From Actinomycetes bacterium (GTDB lineage: Bacteria > Actinomycetota > Actinomycetes > Propionibacteriales > Propionibacteriaceae): a DNA stretch of 17,995 bases. The notes beneath the pieces are model-generated. The model had not been told where the DNA came from. It did no database searches and saw nothing but the letters and a program-made list of their open reading frames with translations. Position 1 is the stretch's first letter. The number at the start of each line of letters is the position of its first letter. Location: contig JAEVYS010000077.1 in assembly GCA_023392635.1 (NCBI GenBank), positions 1 through 17,995 on the forward strand, given 5' to 3'. A program made the translations under genes and the position numbers. Shown here piece after piece: positions 1 to 6,543 of the stretch.

Positions 1-2031
1 CGCCCCGGTGGCGCCCCCGGACGTGGTGGCGTCGGCGGTCCCCCCGGTGCGGGTGGACCTCCCGGTGGCGGCGGCCGTGGTGGCCGTGGTGGCCGTGGCG
101 GCTCGGGCACCCAGGGTGCGTTCGGCCGTCCCGGCGGTCCTACCAAGCGCGGTCGCAAGAGCAAGAAGCAGCGCAGGCAGGAATTCGACCAGATGGAGGC
201 GCCGAGCATTGGTGGCGTGCGCGTCCGCCAGGGCGACGGACAGACCGTCCGCCTGCGTCGGGGTTCCTCGCTGACCGACCTCGCCGAGAAGATCGGCGTC
301 GAGCCGGCGTCCCTGGTCCAGGTGCTGTTCCACCTCGGCGAGATGGTCAACGCCACCCAGTCGGTGGCCGACGACACGCTGCAGGTGCTGGGTGCCGAGC
401 TCAACTACAACATCGAGGTCGTCTCCCCCGAGGACGAGGACCGCGAGCTGCTGGAGAGCTTCGACATCGAGTTCGGCGAGAACGAGGGCGGCGAGGAGGA
501 CCTCGCACCCCGTCCGCCGGCCGTCACCGTCATGGGTCACGTCGACCACGGCAAGACGAAGCTGCTGGACGCGCTGCGGAACACCAACGTCGTCGCCGGT
601 GAGGCCGGTGGCATCACGCAGGCGATCGGCGCCTACCAGGTCTCCACCGAGGTGGACGGCCAGGAGCGCAAGATCACCTTCATCGACACCCCGGGCCACG
701 AGGCGTTCACCGCCATGCGTGCCCGCGGCGCGAAGTCGACCGACATCGCCGTGCTGGTGGTGGCGGCCGATGACGGCGTGATGCCGCAGACGATCGAGGC
801 GCTCAACCACGCCAAGGCGGCCGACGTGCCGATCGTGGTCGCGGTGAACAAGATCGACAAGGAGGCTGCCGACCCGGTCAAGGTCCGCGGCCAGCTCACC
901 GAGTACGGCCTGGTGCCGGAGGAGTACGGCGGCGACACGATGTTCGTCGACGTCTCCGCCACCGCCAGGCTGGGCCTGGACGAGCTACTCGAAGCGATCG
1001 TGCTGACCGCGGACGCGTCCCTCGACCTGCGCGCCAACCCCGACATGCCGGCGCAGGGCGTCGCCATCGAGGCGCACCTGGACAAGGGCCGCGGTCCGGT
1101 GGCCACCGTCCTGGTGCACCGCGGCACGCTGCACACCGGCGACTCGATCGTTGCCGGGTCGGCCTACGGCCGCGTCCGCGCCCTGATCAACGACCAGGGC
1201 CAGACCGTGGACGAGGCTCCGCCCTCGATGCCGGTCCAGGTGCTCGGCCTGACGTCCGTCCCGGGTGCTGGTGACAACTTCCTGGTCGTCGAGGACGACC
1301 GGATGGCGCGCCAGATCGCCGAGAAGCGGGAGGCCCGCCAGCGCGCGGCCATGCTGGCCAAGACCACCCGTCGCAAGACGCTCGACCAGCTGTTCGAGCA
1401 GCTGGCCAAGGGCGAGACGCAGGAACTGCGACTCATCCTCAAGGGCGACTCGGCCGGTGCCGTGGAGGCCCTGGAGGACGCGCTGCTCCAGATCGACGTC
1501 GGCGACGAGGTCGACCTTCGGGTCATCGACCGCGGTGTCGGCGCGATCACCGAGACCAACGTCAGCCTGGCCGCCGCGTCCGACGCCGTCATCATCGGCT
1601 TCAACGTGCGGCCGCAGGGCAAGGCCACTCAGCTGGCCGACGCCGAGGGCGTCGACATCCGGTACTACTCGGTCATCTACTCCGCGATCGACGAGGTCGA
1701 GGCGGCCCTGAAGGGCATGCTGAAGCCGATCTTCGAGGAGAAGACCCGTGGGCAGGCGGAGATCCGCGAGATCTTCCGCAGCTCGAAGTTCGGTGTCATC
1801 GCCGGCTGTATGGTCATCGACGGCTCGATCCGGCGCAACGCCAAGGCCCGGCTCCTGCGGGACGGGGTGGTGGTCGCTGAGACCTCCATCGCGTCGCTCC
1901 GCAGGGAGAAGGACGACGCGACCGAGGTCCGCGAGGGCTTCGAGTGCGGCATGACGTTGCAGAACTTCTCCGACATCCGGATCGGCGACATCATCGAGAC
2001 CTACGAGATGGTGGAGAAGCCGCGGGACTGA
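1..2031 (+). CDS. infB: Translation initiation factor IF-2, 3' part (5' end outside the window)
   Basis: IF-2 is the GTPase that brings initiator tRNA to the 30S subunit and promotes subunit joining. The reading frame is open from base 1, so the start lies upstream; 676 codons plus the stop are visible. The first 50 or so residues are a Gly/Arg/Pro-rich linker typical of actinobacterial IF-2, followed by the basic stretch KRGRKSKKQRRQEFDQMEAP. The G domain shows GHVDHGKT (visible residues 179-186), DTPGHEAF (from about 229), NKID (from about 283) and a VSAT loop. The downstream beta-barrel and C-terminal initiator-tRNA binding domains run to the TGA at 2029-2031. An internal ATG at 193 would begin inside the linker and is not the true start. 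It heads an infB-rbfA-truB-ribF order common in bacteria. The identification is essentially certain. Confidence 0.98.
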   Translation, partial: RPGGAPGRGGVGGPPGAGGPPGGGGRGGRGGRGGSGTQGAFGRPGGPTKRGRKSKKQRRQEFDQMEAPSIGGVRVRQGDGQTVRLRRGSSLTDLAEKIGVEPASLVQVLFHLGEMVNATQSVADDTLQVLGAELNYNIEVVSPEDEDRELLESFDIEFGENEGGEEDLAPRPPAVTVMGHVDHGKTKLLDALRNTNVVAGEAGGITQAIGAYQVSTEVDGQERKITFIDTPGHEAFTAMRARGAKSTDIAVLVVAADDGVMPQTIEALNHAKAADVPIVVAVNKIDKEAADPVKVRGQLTEYGLVPEEYGGDTMFVDVSATARLGLDELLEAIVLTADASLDLRANPDMPAQGVAIEAHLDKGRGPVATVLVHRGTLHTGDSIVAGSAYGRVRALINDQGQTVDEAPPSMPVQVLGLTSVPGAGDNFLVVEDDRMARQIAEKREARQRAAMLAKTTRRKTLDQLFEQLAKGETQELRLILKGDSAGAVEALEDALLQIDVGDEVDLRVIDRGVGAITETNVSLAAASDAVIIGFNVRPQGKATQLADAEGVDIRYYSVIYSAIDEVEAALKGMLKPIFEEKTRGQAEIREIFRSSKFGVIAGCMVIDGSIRRNAKARLLRDGVVVAETSIASLRREKDDATEVREGFECGMTLQNFSDIRIGDIIETYEMVEKPRD
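73..99 (+). repeat. Three tandem copies of a 9-bp unit inside infB
   Basis: GGCCGTGGT occurs at 73-81 and 82-90, and again at 91-99 with a last-base change. It encodes Gly-Arg-Gly repeats in the IF-2 linker. Such units can change copy number by slippage without breaking the frame. Confidence 0.8.
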
Positions 2032-2041
2032 ACCGCTGAAC

Positions 2042-2075
2042 GGATGCGGGCCCGGTGACCTCCGGGCCCGCATCC
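2042..2075 (+). terminator. 14-bp perfect hairpin between infB and rbfA, no U-tract
   Basis: The arm 2042-2055 (GGATGCGGGCCCGG) is the exact reverse complement of 2062-2075, with a six-base loop TGACCT. It begins 10 bases after the infB stop and ends 10 bases before the rbfA Shine-Dalgarno sequence. There is no run of T after it, so it could be a GC-rich actinobacterial terminator or attenuator, or an RNA processing or stability element within the operon. Its shape is certain; its function is inferred. Confidence 0.65.
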
Positions 2076-2096
2076 CGACCCTCTCAAGGAGCAACC

Positions 2097-2537
2097 ATGG
2101 GCAGCCCGCGTTACGCCAAGATCTCCGAGCAGATCAAGGTGATCATCGCGCAGATGCTGGAACGCCGGATCAAGGACCCGCGCCTCGGGTTCGTGACCAT
2201 CACCGACGTCCGGATCACCGGGGACGGCCGCGAGGCGACCGTCTTCTACACCGTCCTCGGCGATGCCGAGGCACGGGCCGAGAGCGCGGTCGCGCTGCAG
2301 TCGGCCACCGGCCTGCTGCGTTCGACGGTCGGCAAGCAGCTCGGACTGAAGTTCACGCCCACCCTGGCGTTCGTCCTGGACGGGGTGGAAGAGGACGCCG
2401 CGCACCTCGAGGACGTGCTCGCCCGCGCGCGCGCCCAGGACGCCGCGGTGGCGGCGCAGGCGGCGGGCGCAACCTACGCCGGCGACGCCGACCCGTACCG
2501 CAGGCCGGACGAGGACGACGACGCCGATGAGGCATGA
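2097..2537 (+). CDS. rbfA: Ribosome-binding factor A
   Basis: RbfA is a small KH-fold protein that binds the 30S subunit near helix 1 of 16S rRNA and helps late maturation. The product is 146 residues. The N-terminus (GSPRYAKISEQIKVIIAQMLERRIKDPRLGFVTITDVRITGDGREATVFYTVLG) is the conserved RbfA core, and the tail is alanine-rich then strongly acidic (DEDDDADEA). The start is the ATG at 2097 because AAGGAG at 2086-2091 sits five bases before it. An in-frame GTG at 2055 is rejected since it falls inside the hairpin after infB and lacks a ribosome binding site. It lies between infB and truB, the classic order for this gene. Family length and motif agreement leave little doubt. Confidence 0.96.
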   Translation: MGSPRYAKISEQIKVIIAQMLERRIKDPRLGFVTITDVRITGDGREATVFYTVLGDAEARAESAVALQSATGLLRSTVGKQLGLKFTPTLAFVLDGVEEDAAHLEDVLARARAQDAAVAAQAAGATYAGDADPYRRPDEDDDADEA

Positions 2538-2551
2538 TCGCCCCCGACACC

Positions 2552-2601
2552 CGCAAGCTGTGAGTTAGGCCGTGACTACGCCGCCCAACTCACAGCTTGC
2601 G
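2552..2601 (+). promoter_or_regulatory. Long inverted repeat with the truB start codon in its loop
   Basis: The arm 2552-2566 (CGCAAGCTGTGAGTT) is perfectly complementary to 2587-2601. After one mismatch (2567/2586) three more pairs form (2568-2570 with 2583-2585), leaving a 12-base loop, 2571-2582, that contains the GTG start at 2572-2574. In mRNA this would be an 18-bp stem around the truB initiation site, and its 3' arm codes for TruB residues 5-10. It may control translation or be a small mobile palindrome that inserted at the gene junction. No function is proven by the sequence. Confidence 0.75.
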
Positions 2602-3522
2602 ACGGGGGACGGGATCGTCGTCGTCGACAAGCCCGGGGGCTGGACCTCCCACCAGGTCGTCGGTCGCGTCCGCCGGCTGCTCGGCACCCGGAAGGTGGGG
2701 CACGCCGGCACCCTCGACCCGATGGCCACCGGCGTTCTGCTGGTCGGTGTGAACCGGGCCACCCGGCTGCTCGGCCACCTCGCCGGGCACGACAAGACCT
2801 ACACCGCCACCATCTGCCTCGGCCGGACCACGGTGACGGACGATGCCGAGGGCGAGCCGGTGAGCTGGACGGGCGCCGCCGGCATCACGGAAGCCGATGT
2901 CAGGGCTGCGATCGCACCCCTGACCGGCGTGATCCGCCAGGTGCCCTCCGCCGTATCGGCGATCAAGGTCGACGGCAAGCGTGCCTACGCCCGGGTGCGG
3001 GCCGGCGAGGAGGTCGAGCTGAAGGCTCGTGAGGTCACCGTGAGCCGCTTCGACGTGCTGGACGTGCGACCGGACGCGAGCTTCGGCTGGGTCGGGGGCG
3101 TCGCGGCCAACCCTCCGCTGCTGAACGTCGACGTGGTGGTGGACTGCTCGTCCGGCACCTACATCCGCGCACTCGCCCGCGACCTCGGCGCGGCACTGGG
3201 GACCGGCGGGCACCTGACGGCCCTGCGCCGCACCCGCGTGGGCGGCTTCGACCTGTCGCTGGTCGCCCTCGACGAGCACGGCCTCGCGGCAGACGAGCCG
3301 CCGCGCCTGCTGCCCCTCGCCGAGGTGGCGCGCCGCGCATTCCCCGTGGTCGAGGTCGACGCCGACCAGGCCCGCGAGGTCGGCTACGGCCGCAGCCTGG
3401 GCCTCTCGGTCCCCTCCGACCCCACCGCGCTGGTGGCGGACGGCGACCTGCTCGCCCTCTACCGGCCCGGCGAGGACGGGCGGGCGCACCCCGTCGCGGT
3501 TCTTGCTCCGGCCAGTTGCTAG
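2572..3522 (+). CDS. truB: tRNA pseudouridine(55) synthase TruB
   Basis: TruB isomerises uridine 55 to pseudouridine in the T-loop of tRNAs. The product is 316 residues. It shows the conserved start GIVVVDKPGGWTSHQVV and then KVGHAGTLDPMATG, whose Asp (residue 49) is the catalytic nucleophile of the family. Further on are the KTYTA segment, the PSAVSAIKVDGKRAYARVR motif and CSSGTYIRALARDLG. The GTG at 2572 is the only workable start, because an in-frame TAG at 2566-2568 lies just upstream and no other start codon precedes the conserved core. No good Shine-Dalgarno sequence is visible; AGG at 2567-2569 is very close to the start and inside a stem. It follows rbfA after 34 bases and probably belongs to the same operon. 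Function is secure; its translation signal is odd. Confidence 0.97.
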   Translation: MTTPPNSQLATGDGIVVVDKPGGWTSHQVVGRVRRLLGTRKVGHAGTLDPMATGVLLVGVNRATRLLGHLAGHDKTYTATICLGRTTVTDDAEGEPVSWTGAAGITEADVRAAIAPLTGVIRQVPSAVSAIKVDGKRAYARVRAGEEVELKAREVTVSRFDVLDVRPDASFGWVGGVAANPPLLNVDVVVDCSSGTYIRALARDLGAALGTGGHLTALRRTRVGGFDLSLVALDEHGLAADEPPRLLPLAEVARRAFPVVEVDADQAREVGYGRSLGLSVPSDPTALVADGDLLALYRPGEDGRAHPVAVLAPASC

Positions 3523-3564
3523 GGTGCGTAGTCGGTGCATCCGGACAATCCGCGGAAGGCGAAA

Positions 3565-4494
3565 GTGAGCGCAACAACCGTCGTCATCGGCAACTTCGAT
3601 GGCGTCCACCCGGGCCATCGCGAGGTGCTCGCCGAAGCCAGGCGCCGACGTCCGGACCTCCCCCTGGTCGTGGTGACCTTCTGGCCGCACCCGGTCTCGG
3701 TGCTGCGCCCGGAGGTCGGACCCATGCTGCTGACGTCGCTCGAGGCGAGGATCGAACTGCTCACCGCAGCGGGTGCGGACCGGGTCGAGGTGATCAACTT
3801 CACCCGTGAGTTCGCGGGCTGGTCCCCGGCGGACTTCGTGGAGCGGGTACTGGTGCCCCTGGAGCCCGCGGTCATCGTGGTGGGGGAGAACTTCCGCTTC
3901 GGCCACCTCGCCGCCGGTACCGTGGGGACGCTGCGGGAGCTCGCGCGCGGCCGGTTCGAGGTCGACGCCCTTCCCCTGGTGCGATTCGAGAGCGAGGAGA
4001 CCTGCTCCACGCTCATCCGCCAGGCGCTGGCGGACGGCGATGTCGCCCACGCCGCGGAGCACCTGGGACGCCCGTTCAGCTTCCGTGGCGTCGTCGCGCA
4101 CGGCGACCGCCGTGGCCGAACCCTCGGCTACCCGACCGCCAACCTGCCGGTGCCCGCCGACCTGGCCTGTCCCGCCGACGGGGTCTATGCCGGGTGGGTG
4201 ACACGCCGCGACGGCCTGGACGCCCACGGCGAGGCCCTCGCCGTGGACGAGCCCCTTCCGCGCTGGCCCGCCGCCATCTCGGTCGGCACGAATCCCACCT
4301 TCGACGGCCTCACCCGGAGGGTGGAGTCGTACGTGCTCGATCGCGACGACCTCGAGCTCTACGACGCGCCGATCTCGGTGGAGTTCATCGCCCGCATCCG
4401 CGGCCAGGTGCGGTTCACCGACATCGACGAGCTGGTCGCGCAGATGGCCGACGACGTCGTCCGCTGCCACCGGCTCCTTGGTATCGAACCGTAA
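3565..4494 (+). CDS. ribF: Bifunctional riboflavin kinase / FAD synthetase
   Basis: RibF phosphorylates riboflavin to FMN and adenylates FMN to FAD. The product is 309 residues, normal for the family. The N-terminal adenylyltransferase domain opens with TVVIGNFDGVHPGH, containing the nucleotide-binding HxGH (residues 15-18), and continues with VVVTFWPHPVSVLRP and VVGENFRFG. The C-terminal kinase domain shows GDRRGRTLGYPTANL, SVGTNPTFDG and VESYVLD. The GTG at 3565 is chosen because GGAAGG at 3554-3559 lies five bases upstream and the conserved core begins directly after it; an earlier GTG at 3535 lacks such a site. It follows truB by 42 bases, so the two are probably cotranscribed. No riboswitch was recognised upstream. 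Confidence 0.97.
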   Translation: MSATTVVIGNFDGVHPGHREVLAEARRRRPDLPLVVVTFWPHPVSVLRPEVGPMLLTSLEARIELLTAAGADRVEVINFTREFAGWSPADFVERVLVPLEPAVIVVGENFRFGHLAAGTVGTLRELARGRFEVDALPLVRFESEETCSTLIRQALADGDVAHAAEHLGRPFSFRGVVAHGDRRGRTLGYPTANLPVPADLACPADGVYAGWVTRRDGLDAHGEALAVDEPLPRWPAAISVGTNPTFDGLTRRVESYVLDRDDLELYDAPISVEFIARIRGQVRFTDIDELVAQMADDVVRCHRLLGIEP

Positions 4495-4512
4495 TCTCGC
4501 AGTCCTTCCAAA

Positions 4513-4529
4513 GCCCCCTTGTCGGGGGC
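4513..4529 (+). terminator. Small GC hairpin after ribF
   Basis: GCCCCC at 4513-4518 pairs with GGGGGC at 4524-4529 around a five-base loop. It lies 19 bases after the ribF stop and could end the infB-ribF transcript. The stem is short and no T-run follows, so this is tentative; it also abuts the proposed promoter of the next gene. Confidence 0.4.
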
Positions 4530-4540
4530 AGAATTGTCCC
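4529..4540 (+). promoter_or_regulatory. Possible -10 element of a leaderless gene
   Basis: CAGAAT at 4529-4534 differs from the actinobacterial -10 consensus TANNNT only in its first base and lies exactly six bases before the ATG at 4541. That spacing would place transcription start on or next to the start codon. No clear -35 is seen. Confidence 0.35.
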
Positions 4541-4981
4541 ATGTTCGGGCTCGGTCCGATCCGGCGCTGGTTCCGGCGCCCCGCCGAGCCGGTGAGCTCA
4601 GCCTCAGCCGGCCTGAATCTCGCTGCCGCGGATGTCGAGGAACTCGCCGCCGTCGGCCGGCAGATCGCAGCGGAGTACGGGGTGAGTTCACCGGCCGTCC
4701 TGTCGGCGAACCTCCAGCGACTGATCCGCCGCCAGGTGCCGGTTCGCGCCCTCCGCGCCGCGGAGGTGCGCAGCGTGTGCGGGCTGCACTTCGCGGACGG
4801 AACCGTGGTGCTGGTGCGGGGACGCCACTCCGGAGACCTCGGCCGGGTGGCCGTCGGCATCCAGTTCGGCCCGGTCCGGCTGGAGGACTACCACTCCGAG
4901 GCCGGCCAGGTGACCCTCGACGTCAGCTACGGCGGTCGCCACGACCAGCTGTGCGTCCTCGGGGTGACCGGCCCGCGGTGA
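4541..4981 (+). CDS. Hypothetical protein, 146 residues, family not recognised
   Basis: I do not recognise this protein. The chosen ATG at 4541 gives MFGLGPIRRWFRRPAEPV, a short basic and aromatic start, followed by a linker, then an Ala-rich helical stretch (about residues 27-70, LAAADVEELAAVGRQIAAEYG) and a beta-rich C-terminal half (about 80-146) with GLHFADGTVVLVRG and VTLDVSYGGRHDQLCVLGV. There is no clear signal peptide or membrane segment. No Shine-Dalgarno sequence precedes the start, which fits a leaderless mRNA given CAGAAT six bases upstream. An in-frame GTG at 4478 overlaps the end of ribF and seems less likely. It converges on the acetyltransferase gene with 16 bases between stops. 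Its reading frame looks real by position and spacing, but function is unknown. Confidence 0.7.
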   Translation: MFGLGPIRRWFRRPAEPVSSASAGLNLAAADVEELAAVGRQIAAEYGVSSPAVLSANLQRLIRRQVPVRALRAAEVRSVCGLHFADGTVVLVRGRHSGDLGRVAVGIQFGPVRLEDYHSEAGQVTLDVSYGGRHDQLCVLGVTGPR

Positions 4982-4997
4982 CCCGGGGGCCGGCGGC

Positions 4998-5489
4998 TCA
5001 GCGCGTGAGCAGCGACTTGCGATAGATCGCGTCCGTCTGTTCGGTGCTGTAGAGCGCCCCGCTCGCGTCCACGGCCTCGTAGGTCGTGAGGGCGTGGTCG
5101 CCGGTGGGGGTGTAGTCGAGCCCGATGTACATCGGGATCGCCGCCTCGTTGTCGGGGTTCACCCTCAAGAACACCTCGACGAAGCCGAGCGCGGACGCCT
5201 GCTGCTCGAGGAAGGTGGTCAGCGCGCGGGCGGCTCCCTGCCTGCGGAACTGCGGGTACACCCAGAGGTTCTTCAGTTCGGGGCAGAGCGGTCCGTCGGG
5301 ACGACAGTCCAGCACGCTGGTGCCGATCGGCTCCCCTTCACGCAGGGCGATCGCGTAGAAGTAGTCGCCCGCCGACTGTCGATCGAAGTGTTTCTGGGCG
5401 ATGCGGGCCGATGGGTGGACCTCCAGCGCGTGGAGGGCCGGAAGGTCATCCGCTGTGCACAGGCGCACGGTGATCGGGTCGAGGGGCAT
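4998..5489 (-). CDS. GNAT-family N-acetyltransferase
   Basis: GNAT enzymes transfer acetyl from acetyl-CoA to amines on proteins, antibiotics or small molecules; the substrate here cannot be told. The product is 163 residues. Motif A is visible as LKNLWVYPQFRRQGAARAL, with the CoA-binding R-x-x-G-x-A at residues 82-87, followed by the helix TTFLEQQASALG and motif B features RVNPDNEAAIPMYIGLDY. The start ATG at 5487-5489 is supported by a GGAGG sequence (plus-strand CCTCC at 5494-5498) four bases upstream; the frame stays open another 60 codons but has no better start. It is transcribed toward the unknown gene at 4541-4981 and divergently from the lipoprotein gene. The acetyltransferase fold is clear; RimI-like protein acetylation is only one possibility. 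Confidence 0.9.
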   Translation of the reverse strand: MPLDPITVRLCTADDLPALHALEVHPSARIAQKHFDRQSAGDYFYAIALREGEPIGTSVLDCRPDGPLCPELKNLWVYPQFRRQGAARALTTFLEQQASALGFVEVFLRVNPDNEAAIPMYIGLDYTPTGDHALTTYEAVDASGALYSTEQTDAIYRKSLLTR

Positions 5490-5680
5490 GCAACCTCCGT
5501 TGTGGTGGAACCCGGGCTCCCAGTGTTGCCCGTCGGCCAAACCGGGGTCCAGCCGTCTTGCCCTGCGAATGGAACTGAACACTGTTAACGATTCGGCAAC
5601 GATCGCGCGACTCGCCTGCGACCGGCGCCGAAGAAGGACTATCTGTGGCTCACACGGACGTGTACCCAAGGGGGGAACAG
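5490..5680. other. Divergent intergenic region between a GNAT gene and a lipoprotein gene
   Basis: These 191 bases separate divergent genes and must hold promoters for both. I see the two ribosome binding sites (5494-5498 on the minus strand, 5668-5675 on the plus strand) but no convincing -35/-10 pair. The stretch around 5575-5600 (AACACTGTTAACGATT) is notably AT-richer than its surroundings. No RNA gene was recognised. Confidence 0.5.
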
Positions 5681-6469
5681 ATGAACACCAGGCAGCTGGT
5701 CGGCACCGTCGCCGGTCTCATGCTGTTGGCCGCGTGCGCCCAGCCGGCCCAGCCGGCCGCTCCGGGCGCCTCGAGCGCCGCGTCGGTGCCGGCGACCTCG
5801 GCCGGCGCTTCTGACGGCAACGACATCGAAGGCTTCATGGGGGCTGTGGTGGCCGCCCAGCGAGCCGTCAGGACCTACGCGATCGACATGCGCATGCAGG
5901 CGCCCGTCGCCGGCTCGCAGACCGAGATCGTGATGAAGGGGGTCATCGACCAGACCGACCCGGCGAACATCAACATGCGCATGGACATGGACATGGGCGG
6001 GCTGGCGATGAAGACCCTCAAGGTCGACGGCGACATGTACGTGCAGCTGGGAGCCACCGGTACGAAGTGGATGAAGGTGCCCAAGGACCAGATGGCGCAG
6101 TACGAGAGCACCACCGACTCCGCCGACCTCACCGTGGGGCTGGAGAAGGCGAAGGGCGCGATGAAGTCGATCGACCTCGTGGGGGAGGAGGCGGTCGATG
6201 GCGTGGCGACGAAGCACTACCGGATCACCGTGGACGCCAAGGGGCTTTCCTCGATCACGGGCTCGGACGCCTCACTCGCCGATGAGGACTTCGCCTACGA
6301 CGTGTGGCTCGACGCGTCCAGCCGGCTGCGCAAGGTGGCGATGGACGTCACCGCCAGGGCCGACGGCGAGGACCTGCCGCTGAAGGTCGCGGCAACCATG
6401 GGCCGCTACGACGAGCCGGTCTCGATCACCGCCCCAGCGGCGAAGGACGTGGTGGAGATGGACGGGTAG
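5681..6469 (+). CDS. Secreted lipoprotein, possibly LppX/LprAFG-like
   Basis: The product (262 residues) begins MNTRQLVGTVAGLMLLAAC, a short signal sequence ending in a lipobox with the lipidated Cys at residue 19. It should be anchored on the outer face of the membrane. An Ala/Pro/Ser-rich linker (20-45) leads to a folded domain with alternating strands, for example YAIDMRMQAPV, TEIVMKGVID, MKTLKVDGDMYVQLG, TKWMKVP and HYRITVDAKGLSSITG. This pattern resembles LppX/LprAFG and LolA-like half-barrel proteins that bind lipids in actinobacteria, but I assign that from general likeness only. Methionine is frequent: 11 between residues 70 and 138. The ATG at 5681 has a strong AAGGGGGG site five bases upstream. 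The gene stands alone, with its own terminator at 6488-6526. Confidence 0.85.
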   Translation: MNTRQLVGTVAGLMLLAACAQPAQPAAPGASSAASVPATSAGASDGNDIEGFMGAVVAAQRAVRTYAIDMRMQAPVAGSQTEIVMKGVIDQTDPANINMRMDMDMGGLAMKTLKVDGDMYVQLGATGTKWMKVPKDQMAQYESTTDSADLTVGLEKAKGAMKSIDLVGEEAVDGVATKHYRITVDAKGLSSITGSDASLADEDFAYDVWLDASSRLRKVAMDVTARADGEDLPLKVAATMGRYDEPVSITAPAAKDVVEMDG

Positions 6470-6487
6470 CCAGCAGCCGGACGGAAG

Positions 6488-6526
6488 AGAGGGGACGGTC
6501 CCGACGCATCGGGAACCGTCCCCTTT
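6488..6526. terminator. Bidirectional hairpin between the lipoprotein gene and pntB
   Basis: AGGGGACGGT (6490-6499) pairs with 6515-6524, and CCCGA (6500-6504) with TCGGG (6509-6513), leaving a four-base CGCA loop and one bulged A at 6514. TTT follows at 6524-6526 on the plus strand, and the inverse order gives AAG-side flanks on the other. It sits between two convergent stop codons and should end both transcripts. Confidence 0.85.
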
Positions 6527-6543
6527 CGTTCAGGCGGGTCGAG

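Noticed and set aside
985..2094. 369-codon minus-strand open frame opposite infB
   Set aside because: Antisense shadow of a certain IF-2 gene, with no recognisable domain.
2590..4860. 756-codon open frame on the minus strand across truB, ribF and the next gene
   Set aside because: It has shadow-type composition and lies opposite three better-supported genes.
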